Positions 28,033 to 37,311 of a stretch of 64,000 nt of DNA are shown piece after piece. A program made the translations under genes and the position numbers. The DNA lies in the NCBI RefSeq assembly GCF_010725885.1, contig NZ_AP022600.1, positions 4,216,001 to 4,280,000 of the forward strand. Reading direction: 5' to 3'. This stretch comes from Mycolicibacterium tokaiense (GTDB taxonomy: Bacteria > Actinomycetota > Actinomycetes > Mycobacteriales > Mycobacteriaceae). Each line of letters begins with the position of its first letter. Within the stretch, counting starts at the first letter, position 1. The notes under the pieces are model-generated. The model made no database searches. It saw only the letters and a list, made by a program, of their open reading frames with translations, and was not told the DNA's origin.

Positions 28033-28365
28033 ATGTCGGCACTGTTGCGTGAAGTCGTTGGTGACGTGCTCCGTCGCGCCCGGACATCGCAGGGACGCAC
28101 CCTGCGTGAAGTGTCTGATGCAGCGATGGTGAGCCTGGGATATCTGTCCGAGGTGGAGCGCGGCCGCAAAGAAGCATCCTCGGAACTGCTCAGCGCCATC
28201 TGCACGGCGCTGGACGTGCCGCTGTCGCACGTCCTGATCGACGCCGGGGAACGGCTGGCCCGGCATGAGGCGCTCAGCGCGCCGGTGTCGACCAACATCG
28301 ATGCCAGCACCAAGGTCGTGATCCCGCCGGTGTCGCAGGACCGCGCCAGCATGGCGGTGGCCTGA
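28033..28365 (+). CDS. clgR: Clp gene regulator, XRE-family activator
   Basis: 110 residues. One HTH_3 domain (about 12-67: [34 protein letters not shown] region) and a short tail. ClgR activates clpP1P2, clpC1 and its own psp operon under envelope stress. The C terminus SMAVA is similar to the degron-like ending of ClgR proteins that Clp protease recognises. AAGGAGAG precedes the ATG. A longer in-frame start at 27985 would lie downstream of the predicted promoter too but lacks a ribosome site. Confidence 0.93.
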   Translation: MSALLREVVGDVLRRARTSQGRTLREVSDAAMVSLGYLSEVERGRKEASSELLSAICTALDVPLSHVLIDAGERLARHEALSAPVSTNIDASTKVVIPPVSQDRASMAVA

Positions 28366-28503
28366 GCTCGGAAAATCGGCGCCGCGCCCCCGGCGGGGGT
28401 GTGGCATCACGCGTGTACCGGATAAATTGGGCTGCAAGCGCGTATCAGCTGCGTGTGGGTCAGACATCAACGGCGACGACGAAGTGAAGGCGAAACGATC
28501 CCC

Positions 28504-29319
28504 ATGGCAAATCCGTTCGTGAAGGCGTGGCGCTACGTGATGGCGCTGTTCAACTCCAAGATCGACGAGCACGCCGACCCCAAGGTCCAGATCCAGCAGG
28601 CCATCGAGGAGGCTCAGCGCACCCACCAGGCGCTGACCCAGCAGGCCGCCCAGGTGATCGGCAATCAGCGTCAGCTCGAGATGCGGCTCAACCGCCAGCT
28701 GGCCGACATCGAGAAGTTGCAGGCCAACGTGCGTCAGGCGCTCACCCTGGCCGATCAGGCCGTGGCCAACGGCGATGCCGCCAAGGCCACCGAGTACAAC
28801 AACGCCGCCGAGGCGTTCGCCGCGCAGCTGGTGACCGCCGAGCAGAGCGTCGAGGACCTCAAGGGTCTGCACGACCAGTCGCTGCAGGCGGCCGCGCAGG
28901 CCAAGAAGGCCGTCGAACAGAACGCCATGATGTTGCAGACCAAGATCGCCGAGCGCACCAAGCTGCTCTCGCAGCTGGAGCAGGCCAAGATGCAGGAGCA
29001 GGTCAGCGCGTCGCTGCGGTCGATGAGTGATCTCTCCGCTCCGGGCAACACCCCGAGCCTCGACGAGGTGCGCGACAAGATCGAGCGTCGCTACGCCAAC
29101 GCCATGGGCGAGGCCGAGCTGGCGCAGAACTCGGTGCAGGGCCGGATGATGGAGGTCCAGCAGGCCAGCGTCCAGATGGCCGGGCACTCCCGGTTGGAGC
29201 AGATCCGCGCCTCGATGCGCGGTGACGCCCTGACGGCCGGGCCCGCCGCCGACGCCACCCCGGCGCCGGCCGCCGGAGCCCAGGCCCCGGCCACACCCGA
29301 GAACCCGCTCAATCAGTAG
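28504..29319 (+). CDS. pspA: Phage shock protein A (PspA/IM30, 35-kDa antigen)
   Basis: 271 residues, almost wholly a long alpha-helical coiled coil (about 20-215) after the short amphipathic N-terminal helix [19 protein letters not shown] that binds membrane. It oligomerises on stressed membranes and in mycobacteria also binds ClgR, restraining it. The C-terminal tail is Ala/Pro-rich. Gap to clgR is 138 nt and contains a CCCCC-GGC-GGGGG stem (about 28388-28400) that may partly terminate clgR transcripts. Next gene starts 11 nt downstream. Confidence 0.96.
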   Translation: MANPFVKAWRYVMALFNSKIDEHADPKVQIQQAIEEAQRTHQALTQQAAQVIGNQRQLEMRLNRQLADIEKLQANVRQALTLADQAVANGDAAKATEYNNAAEAFAAQLVTAEQSVEDLKGLHDQSLQAAAQAKKAVEQNAMMLQTKIAERTKLLSQLEQAKMQEQVSASLRSMSDLSAPGNTPSLDEVRDKIERRYANAMGEAELAQNSVQGRMMEVQQASVQMAGHSRLEQIRASMRGDALTAGPAADATPAPAAGAQAPATPENPLNQ

Positions 29320-29330
29320 GAGGGACCATC

Positions 29331-30149
29331 GTGGCGGTCAAGCCGTTCTCCCGGCAGTGGGGATCGTTGCTGCAGCGGGGGCTTGACTCTGCCAGCGAAG
29401 CAGCCGACGTGGTGGCACACCGGCTGAGCCTGGCCGCGGACCCGCGGGCCCGCCACCTGCGCAAGCGCAAATGGGCCCTGCGGTTCGCAGTGTTCTTCAC
29501 CTTCTCGTCGGTGTTCTGGATCCTGGTGACGGCCCTGCTGGCCGCGTGGAGCACGCCGGTGTGGGGGCTGATCATCACCGGCGTGATCGCTGCGGGTGCA
29601 GCGTTCCCGGCGACCCTGTTCTGGTTGCGCTACCGCTTCCTGCGGGTCACACCGCTGCCGGTGCAGCGGCCCGCCAGCACGCGCCGGTTGCCCCCGCCCG
29701 GATCGGCGGCGCGGCCGGCGATGTCTGCCCTCGGTGCTTCCGAGCGTGGCCTGATGTCTCTGATCGGCGTGATCGAACGGGGTCAGCTGCTGCCGCCGGA
29801 GGAGATCCGCGAGCTCACCGAGGCCGCCAACCAGACCACCGCCACCATGATGGCCACCTCCGATGAGGTGGTGTCGATGGAGCGGACGGTCAAGAATTCG
29901 CCGCACTCCCGCGACTACCTGGTTCCCACCATCAATGCGTTCACCGCCCAGCTCGGCCACGGTGTCCGGCAGTACAACGAGATGGTCACCGCCGCGGCGC
30001 AACTGGTGTCGTCGGCCAACGGCGGGTCCATGCCGATCTCGCCGATGTCCCAGCAGCGCTACCGCGAGCAGTTGGGCAACGCCACCGATCGTCTGCTGGG
30101 CTGGGCCCAGGCGTTCGACGAACTGGGTCAGCTGCGCAAGACCTCCTAG
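29331..30149 (+). CDS. pspM: Phage shock membrane protein PspM
   Basis: 272 residues. Two adjacent membrane segments (about 48-68 and 74-95) in the N-terminal third, a Pro/Arg linker, then a soluble helical domain (130-272). Mycobacterial PspM anchors PspA at the membrane. GTG start preceded by AGGAGG. The third gene of the M. tuberculosis operon, pspN, is not present; the next gene is convergent ephG, overlapping by 4 nt. Confidence 0.9.
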   Translation: MAVKPFSRQWGSLLQRGLDSASEAADVVAHRLSLAADPRARHLRKRKWALRFAVFFTFSSVFWILVTALLAAWSTPVWGLIITGVIAAGAAFPATLFWLRYRFLRVTPLPVQRPASTRRLPPPGSAARPAMSALGASERGLMSLIGVIERGQLLPPEEIRELTEAANQTTATMMATSDEVVSMERTVKNSPHSRDYLVPTINAFTAQLGHGVRQYNEMVTAAAQLVSSANGGSMPISPMSQQRYREQLGNATDRLLGWAQAFDELGQLRKTS

Positions 30150-30574
30150 AACTTGCGCTGCAGCGAGGGCACCGCGATCGCAGCGGTACCCCGCACCAGG
30201 GCCTTGGCGAAGTCGACGTTGTCGAAGTAGTCCCGCCACAACGTGATTCGGCCATCGTGGACCTCGAACACCCCGCACACCCAGAACACCAGCCGTAGTG
30301 GGCCGAACACCAGGACGTCGGTGCGTTCGTTGAGCACGGTGTCGCCGTCGGCGGCGCTGCGGTGGATCTTGACATCGAAGCCCATGCTGGGCCGCTGCAT
30401 GCCCCGAAACAGCTTGATGGCCCGCCGCCGGCCGTGGATGGTCGGGAAGCCGACGTTCTGATAGACGAGATCGTCGGCGAGCAGGGCGTCCGCGGTGTCG
30501 AGATCCTTGTCCCGCAAGGAGTTGAGGAACTTCTCGACGGTGGCGATGTTGGTGTCGGTGATCGGCTCGGTCAT
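30146..30574 (-). CDS. ephG: Limonene-1,2-epoxide hydrolase-type protein
   Basis: 142 residues with the SnoaL-like cone fold. VEKFLNSLRDKDLDTADALLADDLVYQNVGFPTIHGR (in part) is the LEH opening; the Asp-Arg-Asp catalytic set is plausible at RTDVLVFG (Asp), RRRAIK (Arg) and WRDYFD (Asp). M. tuberculosis EphG hydrolyses sterol or fatty epoxides. Start at MTEPITD, with a TAGGCT hexamer 7 nt upstream. Divergent from the glycosyltransferase. Confidence 0.9.
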   Translation of the reverse strand: MTEPITDTNIATVEKFLNSLRDKDLDTADALLADDLVYQNVGFPTIHGRRRAIKLFRGMQRPSMGFDVKIHRSAADGDTVLNERTDVLVFGPLRLVFWVCGVFEVHDGRITLWRDYFDNVDFAKALVRGTAAIAVPSLQRKF

Positions 30575-30581
30575 GGCGTCG

Positions 30582-30587
30582 AGCCTA
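30582..30587 (-). promoter_or_regulatory. Predicted leaderless -10 element of ephG
   Basis: TAGGCT on the minus strand, 7 nt before the ATG at 30574. Confidence 0.45.
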
Positions 30588-30615
30588 CGTATCACCGGTG
30601 TGGCAGGGTAGGGCG

Positions 30616-31770
30616 ATGCGTGTCGCGGTGGTCGCCGGCCCGGACCCCGGGCACGCGTTCCCGGCCATCGCCCTGTGCCTGCGATTTGCCGCCGCCGGGC
30701 ACGCGCCGGTGTTGTTCACCGGGGTGCACTGGCTGCCCACAGCGGCAGCAGCCGGGCTGGAGGCGGCGGAGTTGCTGGGTCTTGACCCCGATCCGGCCGA
30801 CGACGATATGGACGCGGGAGCGAAGATCCACCGTCGTGCCGCGCGGATGGCAGTACTCAATCTCGACCGGCTGCAGGGATTCGACCTGGTGGTCTCCGAT
30901 GTCATCACCGCCTGCGGCGGGATGGCCGCCGAACTGCTGGGCATCCCGTGGATCGAATTGAATCCGCACCCGCTGTACCGGCCGTCGACGGGTTTGCCGC
31001 CGATCGGCAGCGGCCTTGCCCCGGGCACCGGACTGCGCGGCCGCGCCCGCGACACCGTGATGCGCGCGCTGACGGCGCGCTCGTGGAGGCAGGGCCTGCG
31101 GCAGCGTTCGGACGCCCGCGTGTCGATCGGCCTGTCCGCCCGTGATCCGGGTCCGGTGCGCCGTCTGATCGCCACCCTGCCTGCGTTGGAGGTGCCGCGA
31201 CCGGACTGGCCGGCAGATGCCGTCGTCGTCGGGCCGCTGCACTTCGAGCCGACGGCCGAGGTGTTGGGTGTGCCGGCGGGGGACGGGCCGCTGGTGGTGG
31301 TGGCGCCGTCGACGGCCACCACCGGTACCCGGGGCCTGGCCGAATTGGCCGTCGAGGTGCTGGTGCCGGGGCACGTGCTGCCCGCCGGGGCGAGGGTGGC
31401 GGTGTCCTGGTTGGGTGGTGAGCTGGAGCTGCCGCCATGGGCCGCGGCCGGGCTGGGGCGCCAGGACGAACTGCTGGCCCAGGCCGATCTGATGATCTGC
31501 GGCGGTGGCCACGGAACGGTGTCCAAGACATTGCTCGCCGGGGTGCCGATGGTCGTGGTGCCCGGCGGGGGAGACCAGTGGGAGATCGCCAATCGTGTTG
31601 TGCGCCAAGGCAGTGGCCAGCTGATCCGACCGCTGACGGGTCCCGGGCTGGCTGCGGCGGTCCGCGAGGTGCTCGCCGGGCCGGGCTACCGCGAGGCGGC
31701 GGTCGCGGCCGGTGCGACGGCGGCGGGCGTGGCTGATCCGGTACAGGTGTGCCAGGAAGCCGTTGGGTAG
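30616..31770 (+). CDS. Glycosyltransferase, UGT/MGT family
   Basis: 384 residues, GT1 (GT-B fold). N-terminal acceptor half with VVAGPDPGHAFPAIALC; C-terminal nucleotide-sugar half with DLMICGGGHGTVSKTLLAGVPMVVVPGGGDQWEIA (in part), the UGT signature where GGGHGT holds the diphosphate-binding His. Transfers a sugar to a small hydrophobic acceptor, lipid or macrolide-like; unknown. Start at MRVAVVAG; an alternative six codons upstream is less likely. Confidence 0.87.
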   Translation: MRVAVVAGPDPGHAFPAIALCLRFAAAGHAPVLFTGVHWLPTAAAAGLEAAELLGLDPDPADDDMDAGAKIHRRAARMAVLNLDRLQGFDLVVSDVITACGGMAAELLGIPWIELNPHPLYRPSTGLPPIGSGLAPGTGLRGRARDTVMRALTARSWRQGLRQRSDARVSIGLSARDPGPVRRLIATLPALEVPRPDWPADAVVVGPLHFEPTAEVLGVPAGDGPLVVVAPSTATTGTRGLAELAVEVLVPGHVLPAGARVAVSWLGGELELPPWAAAGLGRQDELLAQADLMICGGGHGTVSKTLLAGVPMVVVPGGGDQWEIANRVVRQGSGQLIRPLTGPGLAAAVREVLAGPGYREAAVAAGATAAGVADPVQVCQEAVG

Positions 31771-31773
31771 GTT
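31768..31773 (+). promoter_or_regulatory. Predicted leaderless -10 element of the DUF3046 gene
   Basis: TAGGTT, sharing its TAG with the glycosyltransferase stop, then 6 nt and the GTG. Confidence 0.4.
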
Positions 31774-31779
31774 GGTGGG

Positions 31780-31974
31780 GTGCGGCTCACCGAATTCCAC
31801 GAACTGGTCGACGCGCAGTTCGGCGCTGTGCGTGGGGCGTCTCTGCTGGTGGATCACGTGCTGACCAGCATCGGGGGCCGGACCGCGGCGCAGGCCATCG
31901 AGGCCGGGGTGGAGCCGCGCGACGTCTGGCGGGCCCTGTGCGCCGATTTTGACGTCCCTCGCGACCAGTGGTGA
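31780..31974 (+). CDS. DUF3046 protein
   Basis: 64 residues: MRLTEFHELVDAQFG at the N terminus, a DHVLTSIGGRTAAQAIEAG middle and PRDVWRALCADFDVPRDQW end. A small actinobacterial family constantly found just before recA; function unknown. It sits 152 nt upstream of recA, separated by damage-inducible promoters, so is probably transcribed separately. Confidence 0.88.
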   Translation: MRLTEFHELVDAQFGAVRGASLLVDHVLTSIGGRTAAQAIEAGVEPRDVWRALCADFDVPRDQW

Positions 31975-31996
31975 CGGCGCACCTCGGCGTGTCTGC

Positions 31997-32024
31997 TTGA
32001 ATCGAACACCTGTTCGTCTACTGT
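31997..32024 (+). promoter_or_regulatory. LexA-controlled recA promoter with SOS box
   Basis: An SOS box TCGAACACCTGTTCGT (32002-32017) lies between TTGAAT (31997-32002) and TACTGT (32019-32024), a -35/-10 pair with 16-nt spacing. LexA bound here would block polymerase. Confidence 0.8.
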
Positions 32025-32046
32025 GGTCAGTGTTCGACGCGAAGTT

Positions 32047-32069
32047 TTGTCGGTGGCTCCCTCTAACGT
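32047..32069 (+). promoter_or_regulatory. RecA/LexA-independent (PafBC-type) damage promoter of recA
   Basis: TTGTCGGTG, 8 nt, TAACGT: an exact match to the mycobacterial RecA-NDp motif TTGTCRGTG-N8-TAnnnT recognised with PafBC. Gives a leader of about 50 nt. Confidence 0.85.
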
Positions 32070-32126
32070 CACGAGCAACCGACCAACACGGGTCAGAAGA
32101 ACACGACTAGCGAAAGAGGCATCACC

Positions 32127-33170
32127 ATGGCGCCACAGGCACCCGACCGCGAGAAAGCCCTGGAGCTCGCCCTCGCGCAGATTGAGAAGAGCCACGGCAA
32201 GGGTTCTGTGATGCGCCTCGGTGAAGAGGTCCGTCAGCCCATTTCCGTGATCCCCACCGGTTCCATCGCGCTGGACTGCGCGCTGGGTATCGGCGGCCTG
32301 CCCCGCGGCCGCGTCGTCGAGATCTACGGCCCGGAGTCCTCGGGTAAGACCACCGTGGCGCTGCACGCCGTGGCCAACGCCCAGGCCGCCGGCGGCATCG
32401 CGGCGTTCATCGACGCCGAGCACGCCCTGGATCCCGACTACGCCAAGAAGCTGGGCGTGGACACCGATTCCCTGCTGGTCAGCCAGCCGGACACTGGTGA
32501 GCAGGCGCTCGAGATCGCCGACATGCTGATCCGCTCCGGCGCGCTGGACATCCTGGTCATCGACTCGGTGGCCGCCCTGGTGCCGCGCGCGGAGATCGAA
32601 GGCGAGATGGGCGACAGCCATGTCGGTCTGCAGGCCCGGCTGATGAGCCAGGCGCTGCGCAAGATCACCGGTGCGCTCAACAACTCCGGCACCACCGCCA
32701 TCTTCATCAACCAGCTGCGTGAGAAGATCGGCGTGATGTTCGGCTCGCCCGAAACCACAACGGGCGGTAAGGCATTGAAGTTCTACGCCTCGGTCCGGCT
32801 CGACGTACGACGTATCGAGACCCTCAAAGACGGCACCGATGCGGTGGGTAACCGCACCCGTGTCAAGGTCGTCAAGAACAAGGTCTCGCCGCCGTTCAAG
32901 CAGGCCGAGTTCGACATCCTGTACGGCAAGGGCATCTCCCGCGAGGGTTCGCTCATCGACATGGGCGTGGAGCACGGCTTCATCCGCAAGTCCGGCTCGT
33001 GGTTCACCTATGAGGGTGAGCAGCTCGGGCAGGGCAAGGAGAACGCCCGCAACTTCCTGCTCCAGAACGCCGATGTGGGCAACGAGATCGAGAAGAAGAT
33101 CAAGGAGAAGCTCGGTATCGGTGCCGAGTTGACTGCTGATGACGTCCTCCCAGCGCCAGTCGACTTCTGA
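32127..33170 (+). CDS. recA: Recombinase A
   Basis: 347 residues, full length and uninterrupted: the intein of M. tuberculosis RecA is absent. Walker [10 protein letters not shown] at 68-76, Walker [10 protein letters not shown], loop L1 ([22 protein letters not shown] region) and L2 ([21 protein letters not shown] region) are intact. Strand exchange and LexA cleavage. Two damage-responsive promoters lie upstream. AAAGAGG precedes the ATG. Overlaps recX by 32 nt. Confidence 0.99.
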   Translation: MAPQAPDREKALELALAQIEKSHGKGSVMRLGEEVRQPISVIPTGSIALDCALGIGGLPRGRVVEIYGPESSGKTTVALHAVANAQAAGGIAAFIDAEHALDPDYAKKLGVDTDSLLVSQPDTGEQALEIADMLIRSGALDILVIDSVAALVPRAEIEGEMGDSHVGLQARLMSQALRKITGALNNSGTTAIFINQLREKIGVMFGSPETTTGGKALKFYASVRLDVRRIETLKDGTDAVGNRTRVKVVKNKVSPPFKQAEFDILYGKGISREGSLIDMGVEHGFIRKSGSWFTYEGEQLGQGKENARNFLLQNADVGNEIEKKIKEKLGIGAELTADDVLPAPVDF

Positions 33171-33672
33171 GGATCAGCAGCCGGAGAAGCGCGCGGAGCA
33201 GGCGAAGTCACTGTGCCTTCGCCTGCTCACCGCCCGGGCCCGCACCCGCTCCGAACTGGAAGCGCAGCTCGCCAAGCGGGAGTACCCAGACGATGTCAGC
33301 GCAGCGGTACTCGATCGGCTGACCAAGGCCGGACTGATCGACGACGCGGACTTCGCCGAGCAGTGGGTTCGCTCGCGGCGGGCCCACGCCGGAAAAGGCA
33401 AGCGCGCGTTGGCTGCTGAGCTGCGCACCAAAGGCGTGGATGACCAGATCATCGCTTCAGCGCTTGCGGACATCGACGCCGACGCCGAGCGGGAGCGTGC
33501 CGAGCAGCTGGTGCAGAGCAAACTGCGCCGGGAGACACTGGCCGACGGCGACGACCTCAAGCTGATGCGACGGCTGGTCGGAATGCTCGCGCGGCGTGGC
33601 TACAGCCAGGGCATGGCGGCCGACGTGGTGCGGATGGAGCTGGATGCCGAGAGGCGCCGGCGCGCGGTGTAG
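33139..33672 (+). CDS. recX: RecA modulator RecX
   Basis: 177 residues of three-helix repeats: [44 protein letters not shown] (in part), [19 protein letters not shown] and [15 protein letters not shown] are the RecX repeats. It inhibits RecA ATPase and strand exchange. The start inside recA is typical of mycobacteria and implies coupled translation. Convergent with the ketopantoate-reductase-like gene 5 nt away. Confidence 0.95.
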   Translation: MTSSQRQSTSEDQQPEKRAEQAKSLCLRLLTARARTRSELEAQLAKREYPDDVSAAVLDRLTKAGLIDDADFAEQWVRSRRAHAGKGKRALAAELRTKGVDDQIIASALADIDADAERERAEQLVQSKLRRETLADGDDLKLMRRLVGMLARRGYSQGMAADVVRMELDAERRRRAV

Positions 33673-33677
33673 CGCGA

Positions 33678-34664
33678 TCAATCACCGAGCGCCTGTTGCA
33701 GCACGGCGTCGAGATCGGGCGCGGCCTCGCGGCTCCGTGGGGTATGGCCACCGCGGGCGTGCTCGGCGGTCACCCGCTGAATCAGCTGGTTGACAGGTGC
33801 GCTGAGACCGTGCAGGCGTGCAGTCAGCACGATTTCGCCGTTCAGCCAGTCGGTTTCGACATCGCTGCGGCCCCGGGCGATGCTCTGCCACGTCGAACCG
33901 AAGGCGTCGCGACGGGCGCGGCCCTGCAGCAGATCGCCGCGGCGTTGCAGATCCTGCTCCGCGGTCACCACCGGGATGCGGGCGGCGGCCAGCACCTGCT
34001 CGCCCTCCTCACGGACGCGCCGGATCAACTCGTCGGTGTCTGGTCCGGGCTGATAGGTGGCGAGTGCCCCGTTGGCGAGGTTGGCAATCAGCTTGCGGTG
34101 CTTCCACGCCATGACGTCGGGGCGGACCTCGGAGGCGAACCCGGCTGATCGCAACAGGGCCGAGGCCGCCGCCGCGGTGGCGTCGCTGCCGGCCGGGAAC
34201 CGTCCGAGATCCAGGATGCCGGCGATGGGCGAGCACTGCTGTACCACCACCCCGGGCTTCAGATGCGCCGACGGCAGCATCACGGTGATGCCGTAGACAT
34301 CGGCGAACAGTCGCAACGCGGCGGCCTCGTTGGCCACTCCGTTCTGGGCGATGAACAGCGGCGTGCTGCGCGGCGCATGGGCGCGCAGGTCATCGAGTGC
34401 CGCGGCGCTCTGCTGACTCTTGACCGCGAGGATCGCCAAAGGCGCCGCCGTCCAATCGATCTCACCGGCGCTGGGTGCCGCCGGCACGCGCACCGTCTCG
34501 GAACCGGTCTGGGTCACCACCGTCAGACCGCGACGCCGAATGGCGTCGAGGTGATCGCCGCGCGCCACCGCGCTGACCGCCACACCGGCCAGGTGCAGCC
34601 GAGCGGCGATCACCCCGCCCACCGCCCCTGCGCCGTAGACGACAACGGGTCGGCTCGGTGTCAT
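33678..34664 (-). CDS. 2-dehydropantoate 2-reductase-family protein
   Basis: 328 residues. GAGAVGGVIAARLHLAG (about 11-27) is the NADPH loop; the ApbA/PanE helical C-terminal domain has MAWKHRKLIANLANG (Lys in the catalytic position) and STWQSIARGRSDVETDWLNGEIV (in part). True PanE makes pantoate for CoA; many actinobacterial paralogues have other substrates, so no symbol is given. GAGAGGAC precedes the ATG at 34664. The longer in-frame extension is the gluD antisense and spurious. Confidence 0.85.
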   Translation of the reverse strand: MTPSRPVVVYGAGAVGGVIAARLHLAGVAVSAVARGDHLDAIRRRGLTVVTQTGSETVRVPAAPSAGEIDWTAAPLAILAVKSQQSAAALDDLRAHAPRSTPLFIAQNGVANEAAALRLFADVYGITVMLPSAHLKPGVVVQQCSPIAGILDLGRFPAGSDATAAAASALLRSAGFASEVRPDVMAWKHRKLIANLANGALATYQPGPDTDELIRRVREEGEQVLAAARIPVVTAEQDLQRRGDLLQGRARRDAFGSTWQSIARGRSDVETDWLNGEIVLTARLHGLSAPVNQLIQRVTAEHARGGHTPRSREAAPDLDAVLQQALGD

Positions 34665-34812
34665 GGATGTCCTCTCGTCGCGCCGGGAGTCTCGCTGGCA
34701 TCGAGCGTATGCGGGTCTCGGCGAAACTGGCGCCCACGTTCGACTACCCGGTGCTGGAACGGTTTTGGCAGCTCTGAACAGTTGCAGGCCGCCAGCCACT
34801 CGGCATTTCGGG

Positions 34813-34830
34813 CCCAAACGGCGGTTTGGG
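34813..34830 (-). terminator. Terminator of the gluABCD operon
   Basis: CCCAAAC and GTTTGGG form a perfect 7-bp stem with GGCG loop, 7 nt past the gluD stop. Confidence 0.6.
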
Positions 34831-34837
34831 CGGGAAA

Positions 34838-35728
34838 TCAGTCGGCTTTCTGGACCGTGGCGCCGGGGGCGCCTTCCTGCTCGATGGCCTGGGCATCCAG
34901 CGCTGGGGGCGCCTTCCGGGAGCGGCGCAGCCGTCTCTCGAGTTTGGTGGCCACCACCGAGAGCGCGAAGTTCACCGAGATCATCAACACCGCGATCACG
35001 ATCAGGGCGGGAACGTAGTTGCCATAGGACGACCCCACCTGCGTGCCTTGGCGGACCATCTCGACGAACGTGATCTGGTAGCCGATCGCGGTGTCCTTGA
35101 GCACCACCACCAGCTGCGACACCAGCACAGGCAGCATCGAGGTGACGGCCTGCGGCAGCAGGATCGACCGCATGGTCTGACCCCAGCGCAGGCCCAGGGC
35201 GGACGCCGCCTCGGCCTGCCCGCGCGGCACCGCATGCACACCGGCGCGGACGATCTCGGCGATCACGGCGCCGTTGTAGAGAGTCAGGCCGGTGATCACA
35301 CCGGCCAGCGCCAGCTGCCGGGACGGGAACACGTCGTAGGCGGCGTACAGGAAGTAGGCGAAGATCATCATGACCAGCACCGGAACGGCGCGGAAGAACT
35401 CGACGAAGATCGCGCACGGCACCCGGATGACGGCCTGGTGGGACAGTCGCCCCACACCCAGCACGAAGCCCAGGATCAGCGCCAGCACGATGGAGATGGC
35501 CGCGGCGGTCAACGTGCCCTGGATGCCGGGCAGCACGTAGGTCTTCCAGAGGTTGGCCGTCAGGAACGGCTCCCACTTGGCGGCGGTGAGCTGACCGCGT
35601 TCGGAGAACCGCGAATACACCAGCCAGGCGATCACCGCCAGCACCACCGCGGTGACGGCGGTGATGATGTGGTTGCGCAGCCGGGCCCTCGGGCCGGGGG
35701 CGTCGAACAGAACGGAGGAACCGGTCAC
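34838..35728 (-). CDS. gluD: Glutamate ABC transporter permease GluD
   Basis: 296 residues. HisM-type permease with five to six membrane segments and the EAA loop (QAEAASALGLRWGQTMRSILLPQA, in part) that docks to the ATPase. A charged C-terminal tail of about 30 residues is family-typical in actinobacteria. GTG start sharing one base with the gluC TAG. Last gene of the importer operon. Confidence 0.92.
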   Translation of the reverse strand: MTGSSVLFDAPGPRARLRNHIITAVTAVVLAVIAWLVYSRFSERGQLTAAKWEPFLTANLWKTYVLPGIQGTLTAAAISIVLALILGFVLGVGRLSHQAVIRVPCAIFVEFFRAVPVLVMMIFAYFLYAAYDVFPSRQLALAGVITGLTLYNGAVIAEIVRAGVHAVPRGQAEAASALGLRWGQTMRSILLPQAVTSMLPVLVSQLVVVLKDTAIGYQITFVEMVRQGTQVGSSYGNYVPALIVIAVLMISVNFALSVVATKLERRLRRSRKAPPALDAQAIEQEGAPGATVQKAD

Positions 35729-36408
35729 TATCGCGACACCGCCAGTTTCTTGCCGAGCCAGCCGAACAGCAGACCCAGTGGCAGCGTCAGCACCACGAAC
35801 CCGAAGCCGATGATGGCGCCCACCGTCAGCACGGCTGCGGTGTTCTCGATCATCTCCTTCATCAGCAGCGCCGCCTCGGCCACCCCGATGGCCGAGGCGA
35901 TGGTGGTGTTCTTGGTCAAGGCGATGAGCACCGACCCCAGCGGGATGATGACCGCGCGAAAGGCCTGCGGCAGCAGGATGATCTGCAGGTTCTGCCCGAA
36001 GGTGAAGCCCAGCGACCGGGCCGCCTCGGCCTGGCCCAGCGGCACGGTGTTCACCCCGGAGCGCACCGTTTCACACACGAACGACGCCGTGTAGACCGTC
36101 AGCCCCAGCACGGCGAGGCGGAAATTGCTGTCCACGATCGAGGTCGGGGACTGTGGGTCCACCAGCGTGATCCCCAGAGTCTGCGAGACCCCCAGCGAAC
36201 AGAACAGGATGATCAGCGTCAGCGGGGTGTTGCGCACCACGTTGACGTAGGTGGTGCCGATCCAGTTGAGCACCGGCACGGGCGACAGGCGCATGGCGGC
36301 CAGCGCCGTGCCGAGAATCAGGGACCCGACAGCCGAGTAGACCGTCAGTTTGATCGTGATCCAGAACGCCGCGAAGATTTCCTCGCGGTACTCGGTGAAG
36401 ACCTCCAC
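35728..36408 (-). CDS. gluC: Glutamate ABC transporter permease GluC
   Basis: 226 residues. Five membrane segments and the EAA loop QAEAARSLGFTFGQNLQIILLPQA (in part). VRNTPLTLIILFCS is the conserved polar amino acid permease segment. Forms a heterodimer with GluD. GTG start 40 nt from gluB. Confidence 0.93.
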   Translation of the reverse strand: MEVFTEYREEIFAAFWITIKLTVYSAVGSLILGTALAAMRLSPVPVLNWIGTTYVNVVRNTPLTLIILFCSLGVSQTLGITLVDPQSPTSIVDSNFRLAVLGLTVYTASFVCETVRSGVNTVPLGQAEAARSLGFTFGQNLQIILLPQAFRAVIIPLGSVLIALTKNTTIASAIGVAEAALLMKEMIENTAAVLTVGAIIGFGFVVLTLPLGLLFGWLGKKLAVSR

Positions 36409-36448
36409 GGTTGCCGGGTCGTCCGATGTTCAGTGACCGAGGGCCGGA

Positions 36449-37288
36449 TCAGTACCGGTCGATGGCCGGCGGCTGCGGTGCCTCGATGCCCGCGGGTCCC
36501 AGGTTCTTGTCGAAGGCTTCCTTCCAGGCGCCGTCGGTCTCCATCTTCTCGATGGCGTCGTTGATCTGGTTGCGCAACTCGGTGTCGCCCTTCTTCAGAC
36601 CGATGCCGTAGTTCTCCTCGGAGAACTGCTCGCCGACGATCTTGAAGTCGCCGGGGCTCTGTGCGGCGTAGCCGGCCAGGATGGTTTCATCGGTGGTCAC
36701 GGCGTCGATGGCGTTGTTGCGCAGGGCCTCGATGCACGCCGAGTAGGTGTCGTACTGTTGCAGCTGCACGCCCGGGTACTCGTCCTTGATCTTCTGCGCC
36801 GGCGTCGACCCCGACACCGAGCACAGCCGCTTGTTGTTCTCCAGCGAGGCCGCCCCGGTGATGTCGGTGTTGTCCGAGCGCACCAGCAGGCTCTGGCCGG
36901 TGACCAGGTACGGCCCGGCGAAGTCCACCTTCTCCTTACGGGCGTCGGTGATGGAGTAGGTGGCGGCGATGAAGCGCACCTGCCCGTTCTCGATCAGGTT
37001 CTCGCGCTGTGCCGACGGGGCCTCCACCCACTCGATCTGCTCGGGGGTGTAGCCCAGCTCGCCGGCCACGAAGGTGGCCACATCGACGTCGAAGCCGCTC
37101 ATGCTGCCATCGGGGTTCTTCAGGCCGAGGCCGGGCTGGTCGAACTTGGTGCCGATGGTGATGGTGTCGCCACCTGCGTCGCCGCCTCCGCCGCCGCTGT
37201 CACCGCCGCAGGCGCTCAGGGTCAGAGCCAGCGCCGCGGCCGCTGCGACACCTGCGGTGAGCGTGCGGGAACGCTTCTGGAAAAACAC
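36449..37288 (-). CDS. gluB: Glutamate-binding lipoprotein GluB
   Basis: 279 residues. N-terminal lipoprotein signal with Arg/Lys, hydrophobic core and lipobox LSAC (Cys27), then a Gly/Ser linker and a type II solute-binding fold: [39 protein letters not shown] (in part) and [13 protein letters not shown] are the binding-site segments of glutamate/glutamine receptors. GTG start with GAGAGGACA upstream; no in-frame ATG fits the signal peptide. Confidence 0.94.
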   Translation of the reverse strand: MFFQKRSRTLTAGVAAAAALALTLSACGGDSGGGGGDAGGDTITIGTKFDQPGLGLKNPDGSMSGFDVDVATFVAGELGYTPEQIEWVEAPSAQRENLIENGQVRFIAATYSITDARKEKVDFAGPYLVTGQSLLVRSDNTDITGAASLENNKRLCSVSGSTPAQKIKDEYPGVQLQQYDTYSACIEALRNNAIDAVTTDETILAGYAAQSPGDFKIVGEQFSEENYGIGLKKGDTELRNQINDAIEKMETDGAWKEAFDKNLGPAGIEAPQPPAIDRY

Positions 37289-37311
37289 GTGACTGTCCTC
37301 TCGACGGGCGG

